Source: Burkholderiales bacterium (GTDB lineage: Bacteria > Pseudomonadota > Gammaproteobacteria > Burkholderiales > Burkholderiaceae_A). From it: a DNA stretch of 64,000 bases. Below are positions 18,002-31,053 of the stretch, piece by piece. The position numbers and the translations under genes are program-made. Location of the stretch: positions 1 to 64,000 of the forward strand of contig JAIXOP010000002.1 in assembly GCA_027486725.1 (NCBI GenBank). Reading direction: 5' to 3'. The notes below the pieces were generated by a model. The model was not told where the DNA came from, ran no database searches, and saw only the letters and a list, made by a program, of their open reading frames with translations. How positions within the stretch are numbered: the first letter of the stretch is position 1; each line of letters starts with the position of its first letter.

Positions 18002-19474
18002 GTGGCAGAGACTGAACAACGTGTTGCCGGTCTGGGCAATTCCAGCGGCGGGGTGCGACTGGTGGTTCTGGGCGCAGGGCCGGGTGGGTATTCGGCCGCA
18101 TTTCGCGCAGCAGATCTGGGCCTCGAGGTCACGCTGGTCGAGCGCTATTCAACACTCGGGGGCGTGTGTCTCAATGTGGGCTGCATTCCGTCCAAGGCAC
18201 TGCTCCATGTCGCGGCAGTGATGGACGAGGTGGCCCACATGGATCGCCTTGGGGTGAGTTTCGGCACCCCAACCCTCGAGCTCGACAAGCTGCGTGCCCA
18301 CAAGGATGGTGTGATCGGAAAGCTCACGGGCGGCCTTGCAGGCATGGCCAAGGCCCGCAAGGTGCGGGTCGTGCAGGGCCTGGGTCGCTTCACGGGGCCC
18401 GAGACCCTGGCCGTCGATCGGCCCGATGGCAGCACCGAAGTGATCGGCTTCGATCGGGCCATCATTGCTGCCGGGTCCGAGGCGGTGCGGCTGCCCTTTC
18501 TGCCAGAGGATCCCCGAGTGGTGACCAGCACGGGGGCCCTGCGTCTTGAGTCGATTCCCGATCGCATGCTCGTGATTGGTGGCGGCATCATTGGCCTGGA
18601 GATGGCCACCGTCTATTCCACCCTGGGCGCCCAGGTGGATGTGGTGGAGATGGGCGATGGATTGATGCAGGGTGCCGATCGAGATCTGGTCAAGGTCTGG
18701 CAGAAGCACAACCAGTCGCGGTTTCAGAATGTCTGGCTCAACACCAAAACAGTCTCGGCCGAGGCGACCCCCGAGGGCATTCGGGTCCACCTGGAGGGCG
18801 CTTCGGCCCCCGGCGAGCCACAGACCTATGGGCTGGTGCTTCAGGCCGTGGGCCGTCGCCCCAACGGGGCATCCATCGGCGCCGAGCAGGCTGGTGTCCA
18901 GGTCGACGCCCGAGGATTCATTCCCGTAGATTCGCAGATGCGCACCAACATTCCCCACATTTTCGCCATCGGGGATCTGGTGGGTCAGCCGATGTTGGCC
19001 CACAAGGCCGTGCATGAGGGCCATGTGGCTGCGGAGGCTGCGGCTGGAATGAAGTCCCACTTCGATGCGCGGGTGATCCCATCGGTGGCCTACACCGATC
19101 CCGAGGTTGCCTGGGTCGGCCTCACGGAAACCGAGGCCAAGGCCCAGGGCATCGCTGTGGAGGCGGCAGTCTTTCCGTGGGCTGCGTCGGGCCGCGCCAT
19201 CGCCAATGGGCGCGATGAGGGCTTCACCAAGCTTCTGGTGGATGCCAAGACCCATCGCGTGGTGGGCGGCGGTATTGTGGGCACGCATGCTGGCGAGATG
19301 ATTGGGGAATTCGCGTTGGCGGTCGAGATGGGCTGCGACCCGACCGACATCGCCAAGACCATTCATCCACACCCGACCCTCGGCGAATCGATGGGAATGG
19401 CGGCCGAGGTGTTCGAAGGCACCTGCACCGATCTGCCGCCGGCCCGCCGCGCAAGCAAGGAGCGTCATGTCTGA
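18002..19474 (+). CDS. lpdA: Dihydrolipoyl dehydrogenase (E3)
   Basis: This 490-residue FAD-disulfide oxidoreductase reoxidises the dihydrolipoyl groups of AceF with NAD. It has the N-terminal FAD motif VVLGAGPGGYSAAFRAA, the redox disulfide GGVCLNVGCIPSK, the NAD motif IGGGIIGLEMATVY and the C-terminal HPHPTLGES with the catalytic His-Glu. It has no fused lipoyl domain, unlike many Burkholderiales E3 proteins. The start is GTG 18002, preceded by AAGGAG. The stop overlaps the following NTF2-like gene by 8 bases. Confidence 0.96.
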   Translation: MAETEQRVAGLGNSSGGVRLVVLGAGPGGYSAAFRAADLGLEVTLVERYSTLGGVCLNVGCIPSKALLHVAAVMDEVAHMDRLGVSFGTPTLELDKLRAHKDGVIGKLTGGLAGMAKARKVRVVQGLGRFTGPETLAVDRPDGSTEVIGFDRAIIAAGSEAVRLPFLPEDPRVVTSTGALRLESIPDRMLVIGGGIIGLEMATVYSTLGAQVDVVEMGDGLMQGADRDLVKVWQKHNQSRFQNVWLNTKTVSAEATPEGIRVHLEGASAPGEPQTYGLVLQAVGRRPNGASIGAEQAGVQVDARGFIPVDSQMRTNIPHIFAIGDLVGQPMLAHKAVHEGHVAAEAAAGMKSHFDARVIPSVAYTDPEVAWVGLTETEAKAQGIAVEAAVFPWAASGRAIANGRDEGFTKLLVDAKTHRVVGGGIVGTHAGEMIGEFALAVEMGCDPTDIAKTIHPHPTLGESMGMAAEVFEGTCTDLPPARRASKERHV

Positions 19475-19937
19475 GCTGGAGGTTTTGGAGGCACAACGGG
19501 CCTGGGGTCAGGCTCTGGTCCAGATCTCCGAGGATTTTGAGACGGGGGGACACGCCAAGGCATCGCAAACCGCCATGGCTGCGATCGATCGAACGTATGG
19601 CTTTGGCCTGGGTCCTGTGTTGTTCAAACCCACCCTGGCCGTCGCGCCGCAGACGGTGCGCACCGATGTCGAGGGTGCGTTGTCGTATTTCGTGGGTGGC
19701 AATCCCCGCTACCCCGAGGATCGTGGTTTTGCCTGCCTGGGCTGGCGCTCGGTCGAGATGCGCAATATCGCTCTGCGCTTCGAGGGCAGTGTGGCACTGG
19801 TGATGTGTCAGGCGACATTCACCAACCGGCTGGGTGAGTCCACCACGGTCGACAAGACTCTGGGCTTTGTGAAAGACGACCGTGGCGCCATGCGAATCGT
19901 GCTGCACCACTCGTCGTTGCCCTACCAGCCCACATAG
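19467..19937 (+). CDS. Small NTF2/SnoaL-like protein at the end of the pyruvate dehydrogenase operon
   Basis: This 156-residue protein looks like the NTF2-like superfamily. Homologues are sometimes mislabelled phosphoribosyl-AMP cyclohydrolase. Characteristic stretches are YGFGLGPVLFKPTLA, ALSYFVGGNPRYPEDRGFA and the C-terminal IVLHHSSLPYQP. No catalytic motif is certain and there is no signal peptide. ATG 19467 lies inside the end of lpdA (8-base overlap), so it is translationally coupled to E3. A link to pyruvate metabolism is inferred only from that position. Confidence 0.72.
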   Translation: MSELEVLEAQRAWGQALVQISEDFETGGHAKASQTAMAAIDRTYGFGLGPVLFKPTLAVAPQTVRTDVEGALSYFVGGNPRYPEDRGFACLGWRSVEMRNIALRFEGSVALVMCQATFTNRLGESTTVDKTLGFVKDDRGAMRIVLHHSSLPYQPT

Positions 19938-19988
19938 ATTTGGTGGCGGCTGTCAGGGATTTCGCGCCGGAGTGCTGGATCCGAGGCG

Positions 19989-21254
19989 ATGATGCGGCCC
20001 ATGACTTCTCTATCCCGCCGAGACATCGATTTTCCGACCACCGACGATGCCTGGCAGGCGCGTCTGGATCAACTCGATCCCGCGCTCTATGCCAAGACGC
20101 GCAACCACCTGCAAGGCGATGTGAGTCGGCTGTCTCCGTACTTCACCCATGGGTTTCTGAGTCTGCGCGAAGCCGTGGAGGCCATTCGCGGCCGGGTCCG
20201 TCTGCGGCCCGATGACAAGCTCTTTGCCGAGTTCGCATGGCGGGCATTCTTCCACCATGTCTGGTCGCACCAGGGCGAGAACATCTTTCGAGATCTTCGT
20301 GCGGCGCTGCCGGGGGTGCGATACGCCAACGCGCTGCCTCCCGACATCCGCGAGGGCCGCACGGGTCTGCCCGCGATCGACCAGGCGGTGGCCGAGCTCT
20401 ACGCTACGGGGTATCTCCACAACCATGCCCGGATGTGGCTGGCCAGCTACGTGGTTCACCTGCGCCACATCCATTGGAAGGCGGGAGCCGATTGGCTGTA
20501 TGGCCACCTGATCGACGGCGATCTCGCCTCGAATCACCTGTCGTGGCAGTGGGTGGCCAGCACGTTCAGCAGCAAGCCCTACCTCTTCAATGCCGAGAAT
20601 GTGGCGAAGTTTGCACCTCGGGTCTGGAACTGCAAGGGCACCCCCCTCGACACCAGCTACGAACATTTGGAGATGATGGCCCGTGGTCAGGATGAGCCCG
20701 GCCGGACCGAGTTCTCCGCCCTGGCCTCCCGCCCAGAGCGTCGCGCCTTTGCCATCGAGGAGCCGCCGTTGCATCGGTCTCCCCCCGAGATGAGCAGCTT
20801 GAGTGCGGTGCGGTCGCTGACGGCCGCCGAGGTGGGGGCCTGGATCGCCGAGCAGCCAGCACCCATCGCCCTGGAGTTGGTGCATCCATGGGCCCTGCGC
20901 CGAACCTCGCTTGTCCGCCCTGCGGCTGGGCAGACCCTCTGCCGCCTGGCCGTGGTGCACCTTCCAAGCACCGCAAGATTTCCTTGGTCCGCCCGTCGCT
21001 GGGCGTTCGTCCTGGGGCGCATGGGCCTGATTGCCGACCGCGTCTTTGTGGGCAATGTTGCGGCCCTGTCGCGTGAGATCCCCCCAGGCATCCCGGTCTA
21101 CGCCGATGAAGATCTGGGCAGCCCCGAGACTCACCAGGCGATCTCCAGCCTCAAGCCCCGATGTGTTGGGGCTTCCCCTCTGTTGGAAGAACCACCACGT
21201 TTCTGTGCATCGTTCTCCAAGTACTTTCAGGCGGCGCGGGAGCATTTAGGATAG
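19989..21254 (+). CDS. Photolyase/cryptochrome-like FAD-binding protein with unusual domain order
   Basis: The 421-residue protein opens directly with the helical FAD-binding domain of photolyases. LSPYFTHGFLSLREAVEAI, EGRTGLPAIDQAVAELYATGYLHNHARMWLASY and GDLASNHLSWQWVAS match the flavin-binding region, with its Asp and Asn. The usual N-terminal antenna domain is absent. Instead about 150 C-terminal residues follow, with PWSARRWAFVLGRMGLIADRVFVGN and IPVYADEDLGSPE, which faintly resemble the alpha/beta antenna domain. The order may therefore be reversed. Whether it repairs DNA or acts as a blue-light sensor is unknown. ATG 19989 or the next ATG 19992 is the start. Confidence 0.8.
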   Translation: MMRPMTSLSRRDIDFPTTDDAWQARLDQLDPALYAKTRNHLQGDVSRLSPYFTHGFLSLREAVEAIRGRVRLRPDDKLFAEFAWRAFFHHVWSHQGENIFRDLRAALPGVRYANALPPDIREGRTGLPAIDQAVAELYATGYLHNHARMWLASYVVHLRHIHWKAGADWLYGHLIDGDLASNHLSWQWVASTFSSKPYLFNAENVAKFAPRVWNCKGTPLDTSYEHLEMMARGQDEPGRTEFSALASRPERRAFAIEEPPLHRSPPEMSSLSAVRSLTAAEVGAWIAEQPAPIALELVHPWALRRTSLVRPAAGQTLCRLAVVHLPSTARFPWSARRWAFVLGRMGLIADRVFVGNVAALSREIPPGIPVYADEDLGSPETHQAISSLKPRCVGASPLLEEPPRFCASFSKYFQAAREHLG

Positions 21255-21279
21255 GGCACCGAATCATTGAGGTGGACCC

Positions 21280-22521
21280 ATGCATCACCGCTCCTGCGCT
21301 GTCCTTGTTCTTTCTCTCTGCCTGACCCTGGCCGGCTGCGGTCAGGATGATCTTGGCCTGAGCGCAGGCCAGCCCAATCTGTCCCCCGCCAAGCCCGAGG
21401 CCGGCTCGGAGGCCTTCGGCTGGCCGGCCTCCAAGCCCGGCGAGGGGCCGCCCGAGTCGCCGCTGCCAACGGGCGACCTGGCGCTGCAGCTCAACGGATT
21501 GCTGGCCTCGCTGCCGCGCAACGAGCTTGCAACCGCACTGAGCCCAGTTGCGCTGGGATTCACGGTGGGTGACCTGCTCGATCCGCGCGTCGTGGAATTT
21601 CAGATTCGAGCCATGGCCGCGCAGCTGAGCGATGGGTCGCGCCTGGATCAGGCCTTCCATTGGTATGGCCATCCCGACAACAACGCGGGCGTCGCGCTGG
21701 TGCCGGTGTCCTTCACCAATCGATATGGAACCCGTCTCTACGGAGAGATTGTGCTGCCGCAGCAGGGCCAAGTCGCGGCCCGCCCCGGGCAATTCCCCGT
21801 CATTCTCGCGCTCGAGGGCCTCAACACCAACACCGCCATGTATCGCTGGTGGCATCAGCTGTTCGCCGATGCGGGATACCTTGTGTTTGCGTTTGATTTT
21901 TCGGGCCAAGGACGGTCCGACGATGAGGTGGCCGGCGACCCCGGGAACAACATCGAAGAGGCGCAAGACGCCCTGACGTACCTGCTGGAGCAGTCTCCGG
22001 TGAGGTCGTTCCTGAATCCAAGCCAGGTGGGGGTGATTGGCCACAGCATGGGAGCCATCGCCACCCTTGGCCTGCAGGCCGTCGAGCCTCGTCTTCGGGC
22101 GGCCGTGGCAGCAGCACCCATCAGCGAGCGGTCAGCTCCCTTCGAGGCCAACCCGATTCCGGTGATGATTCAGACCGGCGACCACGATGGTCCGATCGCA
22201 CCGATCGTGTTCGTCAATCCACAGATTGTTCGACCGGTCTACGACAAGCTCACCGGGAATCGCGCGTTCATCGTGGCCGACGCTGCCAGTCATGCCCAGC
22301 ACACCAACTACCCACTTCTGCCCACATCCACCTGGGGCCGCGAGATTGCCGCGCAGTATTCCTTGGCTTGGATGGATTTCCACCTGAGAGGGATGAGCTC
22401 AGCCAAGGATGTGTTGCGCACCGCCCACCCGCGACTCAGCTACCTGCACGCCAGCGAGGTGGTCATCGATGGGGAGCGCCAGGTCTTTCAGAGCGCTGGC
22501 CCCGCCGTGCCGGGTCTCTAG
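21280..22521 (+). CDS. Lipoprotein alpha/beta hydrolase
   Basis: This 413-residue predicted lipoprotein has signal sequence and lipobox CLTLAGC, with Cys at residue 20. A Pro/Gly-rich linker and an alpha/beta hydrolase domain follow. The nucleophile elbow is GHSMGA near residue 252, and [15 protein letters not shown] precedes it. [13 protein letters not shown] and [12 protein letters not shown] probably supply the Asp and His. It likely acts on esters in the envelope; the substrate is unknown. Its TAG and the argH stop on the other strand overlap in the palindrome CTAG. Confidence 0.85.
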   Translation: MHHRSCAVLVLSLCLTLAGCGQDDLGLSAGQPNLSPAKPEAGSEAFGWPASKPGEGPPESPLPTGDLALQLNGLLASLPRNELATALSPVALGFTVGDLLDPRVVEFQIRAMAAQLSDGSRLDQAFHWYGHPDNNAGVALVPVSFTNRYGTRLYGEIVLPQQGQVAARPGQFPVILALEGLNTNTAMYRWWHQLFADAGYLVFAFDFSGQGRSDDEVAGDPGNNIEEAQDALTYLLEQSPVRSFLNPSQVGVIGHSMGAIATLGLQAVEPRLRAAVAAAPISERSAPFEANPIPVMIQTGDHDGPIAPIVFVNPQIVRPVYDKLTGNRAFIVADAASHAQHTNYPLLPTSTWGREIAAQYSLAWMDFHLRGMSSAKDVLRTAHPRLSYLHASEVVIDGERQVFQSAGPAVPGL

Positions 22522-23951
22522 CCCCCAAGCCGGGCCCGAGCCCGGGCGGCGGCCTGGCGCACCTGGGTGGGCGCGGTGCCGCCGGGGTGGTTGCGCGAGG
22601 CCACCGAGCCCTCGAGTTGCAGCACCTCGAATACATCCTCGCCCACCAGGGGTGAGAAGGACTGCAACTGGGACAGTGGCAGGTCCTCAAGGCCGACCCC
22701 CGCATCGACGGCGGCTCGAACTGCCAAGGCCACGGCCTCATGTGCATCGCGAAAGGGCAGTCCCTTTTTCACGAGGTGGTCGGCCAGGTCGGTCGCCGTC
22801 GCGTATCCCTCGAGCGCCGCGCGACGCATCGCCTCGGGCTGCGGCTCCATGCCCGCCACCATCTCGCCAAATACCCGCAGCGTATCGCGCACGGTGTCCA
22901 CCGCATCAAAGAGCGGCTCTTTGTCTTCTTGGTTGTCTTTGTTGTAGGCCAGCGGCTGGCCCTTCATGAGTGTCAGCAGGCCCATCAGATGCCCATAGAC
23001 CCTTCCCGTTTTCCCACGGGCAAGCTCCGGCACGTCGGGGTTTTTCTTCTGCGGCATGATCGAAGACCCGGTGCAGAAGCGGTCGGGCAGCCGAATGAAG
23101 CCATAGCGGCTGGTCATCCACAGGATGAGCTCTTCGGAAAGCCGAGAGATGTGCATCATGAGCACCGAGGCAGCAGCAGTGAACTCGATGGCAAAGTCCC
23201 GATCACTCACCGCATCGAGCGAGTTTTCGCAGATGCCCTCGAATCCCAGCTGCTCCGCCACAAAGGCCCGATCGATGGGGTAGCTCGTGCCCGCCAGAGC
23301 GGCCGCACCCAGCGGCAGACGATTGACCCGCCGCCGTGCATCGATCAGACGCTCGGCGTCGCGGCCGAACATCGCCTCGTAGGCCAGCATGTGGTGGCCA
23401 AAACTGATGGGCTGCGCCACTTGAAGGTGGGTGAAGCCCGGCATCAGGACATCGGCGTTGGCTTCGGCCTGCCCGATGAGCGCCAGCCGAAGATTGCGCA
23501 GGAGGTCCAGAATGAGATCGATCTCGCCGCGCAGCCAGAGGCGGATGTCGGTGGCCACTTGATCGTTGCGTGAGCGGGCCGTGTGCAGGCGTTTTCCGGC
23601 GTCGCCGACCAGCTCGGTCAGCCGTCGCTCGATGTTGAGGTGGACGTCCTCGAGGGCCACCGACCATTGGAACTGGCCCGCACGAATTTCCGAGAGGATG
23701 GTCTCCATGCCGCGCTGAATGTCGGCAAGGTCTTGGTCACTCAGTAGCCCCGCGCGCTGGAGCATGGCGGCGTGCGCCAGTGAGCCTTGAATGTCGACTT
23801 CAGCCAGCCGTTGATCGAACTGGACCGACGCTGTGTAGCGCTGCACCAGCTCGGAGACGGGCTCTGAGAAGCGCCCCGACCAGGCCTGGTCTTTTTGATG
23901 CAGGGAACTCTGCGCGGCGGCAGTGGGTGTTTTGGAGGGGGCTGAGGACAT
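22518..23951 (-). CDS. argH: Argininosuccinate lyase
   Basis: This 477-residue fumarase/aspartase-superfamily enzyme splits argininosuccinate into arginine and fumarate, the last step of arginine synthesis. Signature [12 protein letters not shown], the N-terminal motif [20 protein letters not shown] and [13 protein letters not shown] are all present. The first 20 or so residues are non-conserved; a shorter start is possible. Start codons of argH and the divergent hemC are separated by only 19 bases, so promoters must overlap the 5' ends of the genes. Confidence 0.96.
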   Translation of the reverse strand: MSSAPSKTPTAAAQSSLHQKDQAWSGRFSEPVSELVQRYTASVQFDQRLAEVDIQGSLAHAAMLQRAGLLSDQDLADIQRGMETILSEIRAGQFQWSVALEDVHLNIERRLTELVGDAGKRLHTARSRNDQVATDIRLWLRGEIDLILDLLRNLRLALIGQAEANADVLMPGFTHLQVAQPISFGHHMLAYEAMFGRDAERLIDARRRVNRLPLGAAALAGTSYPIDRAFVAEQLGFEGICENSLDAVSDRDFAIEFTAAASVLMMHISRLSEELILWMTSRYGFIRLPDRFCTGSSIMPQKKNPDVPELARGKTGRVYGHLMGLLTLMKGQPLAYNKDNQEDKEPLFDAVDTVRDTLRVFGEMVAGMEPQPEAMRRAALEGYATATDLADHLVKKGLPFRDAHEAVALAVRAAVDAGVGLEDLPLSQLQSFSPLVGEDVFEVLQLEGSVASRNHPGGTAPTQVRQAAARARARLGG

Positions 23952-23970
23952 TTCGATACACTCGCTTTCT

Positions 23971-24894
23971 ATGTGGATTATCGCATCGCGAGAAAGCCGG
24001 CTGGCGCTTTGGCAGGCCCAACACGTTCAGCAGCGTCTGATGGATGGGCTGGGTGCTGAGGTTTCGATTCTGGGCATGACCACCCGGGGCGATCAGATCC
24101 TGGACCGCAGCCTCGCCAAGGTGGGGGGCAAGGGTCTCTTCACCAAAGAGCTCGAGGTCGCGCTCGCCGAGGGGCGGGCTCGACTGGCGGTCCACTCCCT
24201 CAAGGATGTCCCCATGCAGCTGCCCGAGGGCTTCGTGCTGGCCGCCGTCATGTCCCGGGAAGATCCCCGCGATGCTCTGGTCTCGGCCGAGGTCAGCAGC
24301 CTGGCTGAGCTCCCAGCAGGTGCGAAGGTGGGCACCTCCAGCCTGCGCCGCGAGTCGCAGATTCGTGCCGCCTTCCCCCACCTCGAGGTGGTTCCCCTGC
24401 GGGGCAACCTCGACACCCGCCTGGCCAAGCTCGACCGTGGCGACATGCAGGCCATCATCTTGGCGGCGGCAGGGCTCAAGCGCCTGGGGATGGTCGAGAG
24501 GATTCGTGCCCTCATCCCCCAAGAAGAAATGCTGCCTGCTGCGGGGCAGGGCGCCTTGGGCATTGAAATGCGTGCAGACGATGCCGAGGGCATCGCCCTC
24601 GTGAAGACATGCCTCGACTGTCCACGCACCCACCGCGAGGTGCTGGCCGAGCGGGCGGTCTCGCGGGCCCTGGGCGGCAGTTGCCAGATTCCCCTGGCGG
24701 CGTTTTGCGATTCCGATCCTGTTTCCGGGCTGCTGCAGTTGCGCGCTCGTTTGTCCCTGCCCGATGGCAGCTCGCCGTGCCGCATCAGCCTCTGGGGGGA
24801 CGACCCTGAGGCCCTTGGCCTCGAGGCTGCGCAGGCCCTGCGCAAGCAGGGCGCCGATGCGGTGATGCAGGCCCTGGGCGCTCCGGCCGCATGA
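23971..24894 (+). CDS. hemC: Hydroxymethylbilane synthase (porphobilinogen deaminase)
   Basis: This 307-residue enzyme polymerises four porphobilinogens into hydroxymethylbilane for heme and related tetrapyrroles. [16 protein letters not shown] opens the protein. [18 protein letters not shown] and the dipyrromethane cofactor site ALGGSCQIP, with Cys238, are present. The chosen start ATG 23971 matches the family N-terminus. Its stop overlaps the hemD start (ATGA), so hemCD are coupled. Confidence 0.96.
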   Translation: MWIIASRESRLALWQAQHVQQRLMDGLGAEVSILGMTTRGDQILDRSLAKVGGKGLFTKELEVALAEGRARLAVHSLKDVPMQLPEGFVLAAVMSREDPRDALVSAEVSSLAELPAGAKVGTSSLRRESQIRAAFPHLEVVPLRGNLDTRLAKLDRGDMQAIILAAAGLKRLGMVERIRALIPQEEMLPAAGQGALGIEMRADDAEGIALVKTCLDCPRTHREVLAERAVSRALGGSCQIPLAAFCDSDPVSGLLQLRARLSLPDGSSPCRISLWGDDPEALGLEAAQALRKQGADAVMQALGAPAA

Positions 24895-25784
24895 CGACGG
24901 TGCCGATCCGAGCGCTTCTGCTGGCCCGCTCGGTCTGGCAGGAATCCACATCCCAGCCCCCCGTCGACGATCCGGTGCGCATTTGGATGCTGGCATGCCG
25001 TGCTGCGGCCAGCGCAGTCTCAGCCCTGCAGGGCCTCGACATCCGAGGCTTCCCCCCCTACGAATACCGGCTCGTCTCGGGCTTTGATCGGCAGTCGGCC
25101 GAGCACATGCTCATGGAGTCTCGCGCCATACCGCCCACGGGCCTGGTCTTCTCGAGCCCCAACGCTGCGGCGGCGGTGCTGCGGCTCGTGGGTCCTGCCC
25201 GGGCCCTCGAGCTTGCCACCCAGACCCAACTCTTTGCTCTGGGCGTGGGAACGGCTCAGGCGATCCGCCAGACCCTTTTGCACATGTCTTTGGAGTCCGC
25301 CCCGGAGATTGTCCATCCCGAGGGCTCCGGTGGGGCTGATGCCTTGCTCGAGATCATTCGCCCGCACCTGGAGCGTCTTCGTGGGGGCGACCTCCTGGTG
25401 GTCGGGGCAACCCATGCCCGTGCCGACTTTCCGGAGCGACTTCAGGCGCTGGCCCCAGAGCATGTTCGAGTTCGATCCTGCCCGGTGTTCGAGCGTGAGC
25501 GGGTCACCAACACCTACCTGCCGCCCAAACGCGAGCCGTTTGGGGTGCTGGCATGTTCGTCGTCGGAGGTCGGCCTTCTTGCCACCCGATTCGAGCGGGC
25601 GCAGCAGTGGCCCGTGCTCTGGCTGACCCACCACCCGCAGATTCGCGATCGCATCGCCGAGGAGCTGGCGACCGACAAGGCGCAGGCCACCGGAGCGGGC
25701 ATGAACACCCGCATCGCCCTGCTGCCCGACCTCGCACCCGCCAGCCTGGTCGCGGCACTTCGAGGCCCCACAAACAGCGTTTAG
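24891..25784 (+). CDS. hemD: Uroporphyrinogen-III synthase
   Basis: This 297-residue protein is overlapped by hemC (ATGA) and has the sparse features of the highly diverged HemD family. [46 protein letters not shown] and [14 protein letters not shown] are visible. It closes hydroxymethylbilane to uroporphyrinogen III. The call relies strongly on position after hemC. The hemX and hemY genes that often follow in Burkholderiales are absent here; ppa follows directly. Confidence 0.88.
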   Translation: MTTVPIRALLLARSVWQESTSQPPVDDPVRIWMLACRAAASAVSALQGLDIRGFPPYEYRLVSGFDRQSAEHMLMESRAIPPTGLVFSSPNAAAAVLRLVGPARALELATQTQLFALGVGTAQAIRQTLLHMSLESAPEIVHPEGSGGADALLEIIRPHLERLRGGDLLVVGATHARADFPERLQALAPEHVRVRSCPVFERERVTNTYLPPKREPFGVLACSSSEVGLLATRFERAQQWPVLWLTHHPQIRDRIAEELATDKAQATGAGMNTRIALLPDLAPASLVAALRGPTNSV

Positions 25785-25824
25785 AATTCGCGCAGTGTTT
25801 GACCCCAACCCCTGAGGAGTTTTC

Positions 25825-26361
25825 ATGTCCCTGCTTCAAGTGTCCCCCGGCGACAAGCTGCCCGAGCAGTTCAACGTCATCATCGAGATCGCCGCCAATT
25901 CTCCCCCGGTGAAGTACGAGGTCGACAAGGACTCCGGTGCGCTCACGGTGGATCGATTCATGGGAACCGCCATGCACTACCCCTGCAACTACGGCTACAT
26001 CCCCCAGACGATTGCCGACGATGGCGACCCGGTGGACGTGCTGGTCGTGACTCCCTTCCCCCTGATCCCTGGCTCGGTCGTCGCCTGCCGCGCGATTGGC
26101 ATCCTGCACATGGACGATGAGGCCGGGGGCGACGCCAAGCTGTTGGCAGTCCCCACCGTCAAGCTGCTGCCTGCTTACAGCAAGATTCAGTCGAGCGATG
26201 ATCTGGCACCGGAGTTTCTGAATCAGGTGCAGCACTTCTTTGAGCACTACAAAGATCTCGAAAAGGGCAAGTGGGTCAAGCTCAAGGGCTACGGCACCGT
26301 GGCCGACGCCCACAAAGAGATCACCGACGGCGTGTCGCGTTATAAGGCCGGCGCTCGTTGA
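25825..26361 (+). CDS. ppa: Inorganic pyrophosphatase
   Basis: The 178-residue family I soluble pyrophosphatase hydrolyses diphosphate to drive biosynthetic reactions. KYEVDKDSGALTVDRF, MHYPCNYGYIPQT and DGDPVDVLV, with the metal-binding Asp cluster, are all present. A GAGGAG ribosome site precedes ATG 25825. The 3' end overlaps the convergent acyltransferase gene by 41 bases. Confidence 0.97.
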   Translation: MSLLQVSPGDKLPEQFNVIIEIAANSPPVKYEVDKDSGALTVDRFMGTAMHYPCNYGYIPQTIADDGDPVDVLVVTPFPLIPGSVVACRAIGILHMDDEAGGDAKLLAVPTVKLLPAYSKIQSSDDLAPEFLNQVQHFFEHYKDLEKGKWVKLKGYGTVADAHKEITDGVSRYKAGAR

Positions 26362-27494
26362 GTTCCGACATGGCGTGATCCATTCCTTGCCCCTCGCGGG
26401 CAAGGAAGTGGGCCACGGCCTGCGCCAGTCTGGGATTGCGGATCCAGTGGGCTGAGCGCATGGGCTCCGGATCAAAGCCCCGCCAGATTTTGTGTTCGCC
26501 CTGGGCACCGCCCTCGAAGCGCACCACCCCAGAGGCGATGGCCCATTCGAGGGGGGTGTAGTACGAGAGTTCAAAGTGCAGGCACGGCACATGGGCGATG
26601 GCTCCCCAGTACCTCCCATACAGCACCAGACCTTGTGGCGTGGCCTGCCGCATGAGCAGGGCCGCCGCAATCGGCGTGCCGGTGTGCTCTGCCATTGCCA
26701 GCAGGCAATGCTCCGGTCGGTCCCGGGCAAACGTGTCGAAGAACGACTTCTGCAGGTAGGGTGGGTTGCCGTGGGCCCAGTAGGTGTTGCAGTAGCAGTC
26801 GTAGAAGTGGGCCCAGTCGGCCTCGGTGGCATCTTCACCGAGCACGATGCGGGTGGTGACTCCCGCTTCGGCAACCTTGCGGCGCTCGGCACGAATCTTT
26901 TTGCGCCGGGGCTGCGACAGGGTGCTTAGAAAATCCTCGAAGTCCCGATAGCCTCGGTTGTGCCAATGGAACTGCAGACCATGGCGAATCATCCATCCCT
27001 GTTGTTCCAAGGCGGCGGCCTCTGCCTCGGTCGAAAACAAGACATGAAACGAGGAAAGCTGGGACGACTCGGCGAGTTCGGTGAGTGCCGCCGCACCCGC
27101 CGCCAGGCCCTCGGCATCGCGGGCCAGAATGCGGCTGCCGGGCACAGGGCTGAACGGGGGCGCCAGCAGGCCCTTGGGGTAGTAATCCTCGCCCAGCGAC
27201 TGCAGAGCTCGGGCCCATGACCAGTCAAAGACGTATTCGCCATAGCTGTGGTCTTTGAGATAGAGGGGCAGGGCAGCCCGAGGCTGGCCATCGTCTCCCC
27301 AAACCACCACAGGCCGAGAGTGCCAACCGGTGTCGGCCGAGGCCGAGGCCGAGGACTCCATGGCCCGAAGAAAATCGAGGCGAACGAATGGCGTCGGATC
27401 GGGAGACTCCGCCCAGAGTTGCTCCCATGCATCGGCAGGAACCTCGGCATAGGAGTCGAAGGCTTGGGTGCGGTGCTGCGTGCGATAATTGGAC

Positions 27495-27496
<2 letters not shown>
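26321..27496 (-). CDS. FemAB-like/GNAT-superfamily acyltransferase (DUF482 type)
   Basis: This 391-residue protein belongs to the family annotated as peptidogalycan biosynthesis/recognition protein, a FemAB-related GNAT fold. Typical segments are LPLYLKDHSYGEYVFDWSWA, YYPKGLLAPPFSPV and SQPRRKKIRAERRKV. RYWG and CLHFELSYYTPLEWAIASG also fit, as does GAQGEHKIWRGFDP. It probably transfers an acyl or aminoacyl group; the substrate is unknown. ATG 27496 overlaps the divergent nadE ATG 27495 in the palindrome CATG. Confidence 0.85.
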
Positions 27497-29479
<1,983 letters not shown>

Positions 29480-29522
29480 TGTGGTGGGGCCCTGTGCCTG
29501 CCTCCAGCCCCGCCAGGCCTGT

Positions 29523-31050
<1,528 letters not shown>

Positions 31051-31053
31051 TCA

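Noticed and set aside
18149-19468. 439-codon minus-strand open frame
   Set aside because: Antisense to lpdA, which has all redox and nucleotide-binding motifs.
20010-21245. 411-codon minus-strand open frame
   Set aside because: Antisense to the photolyase-like gene, whose FAD motifs are clear.
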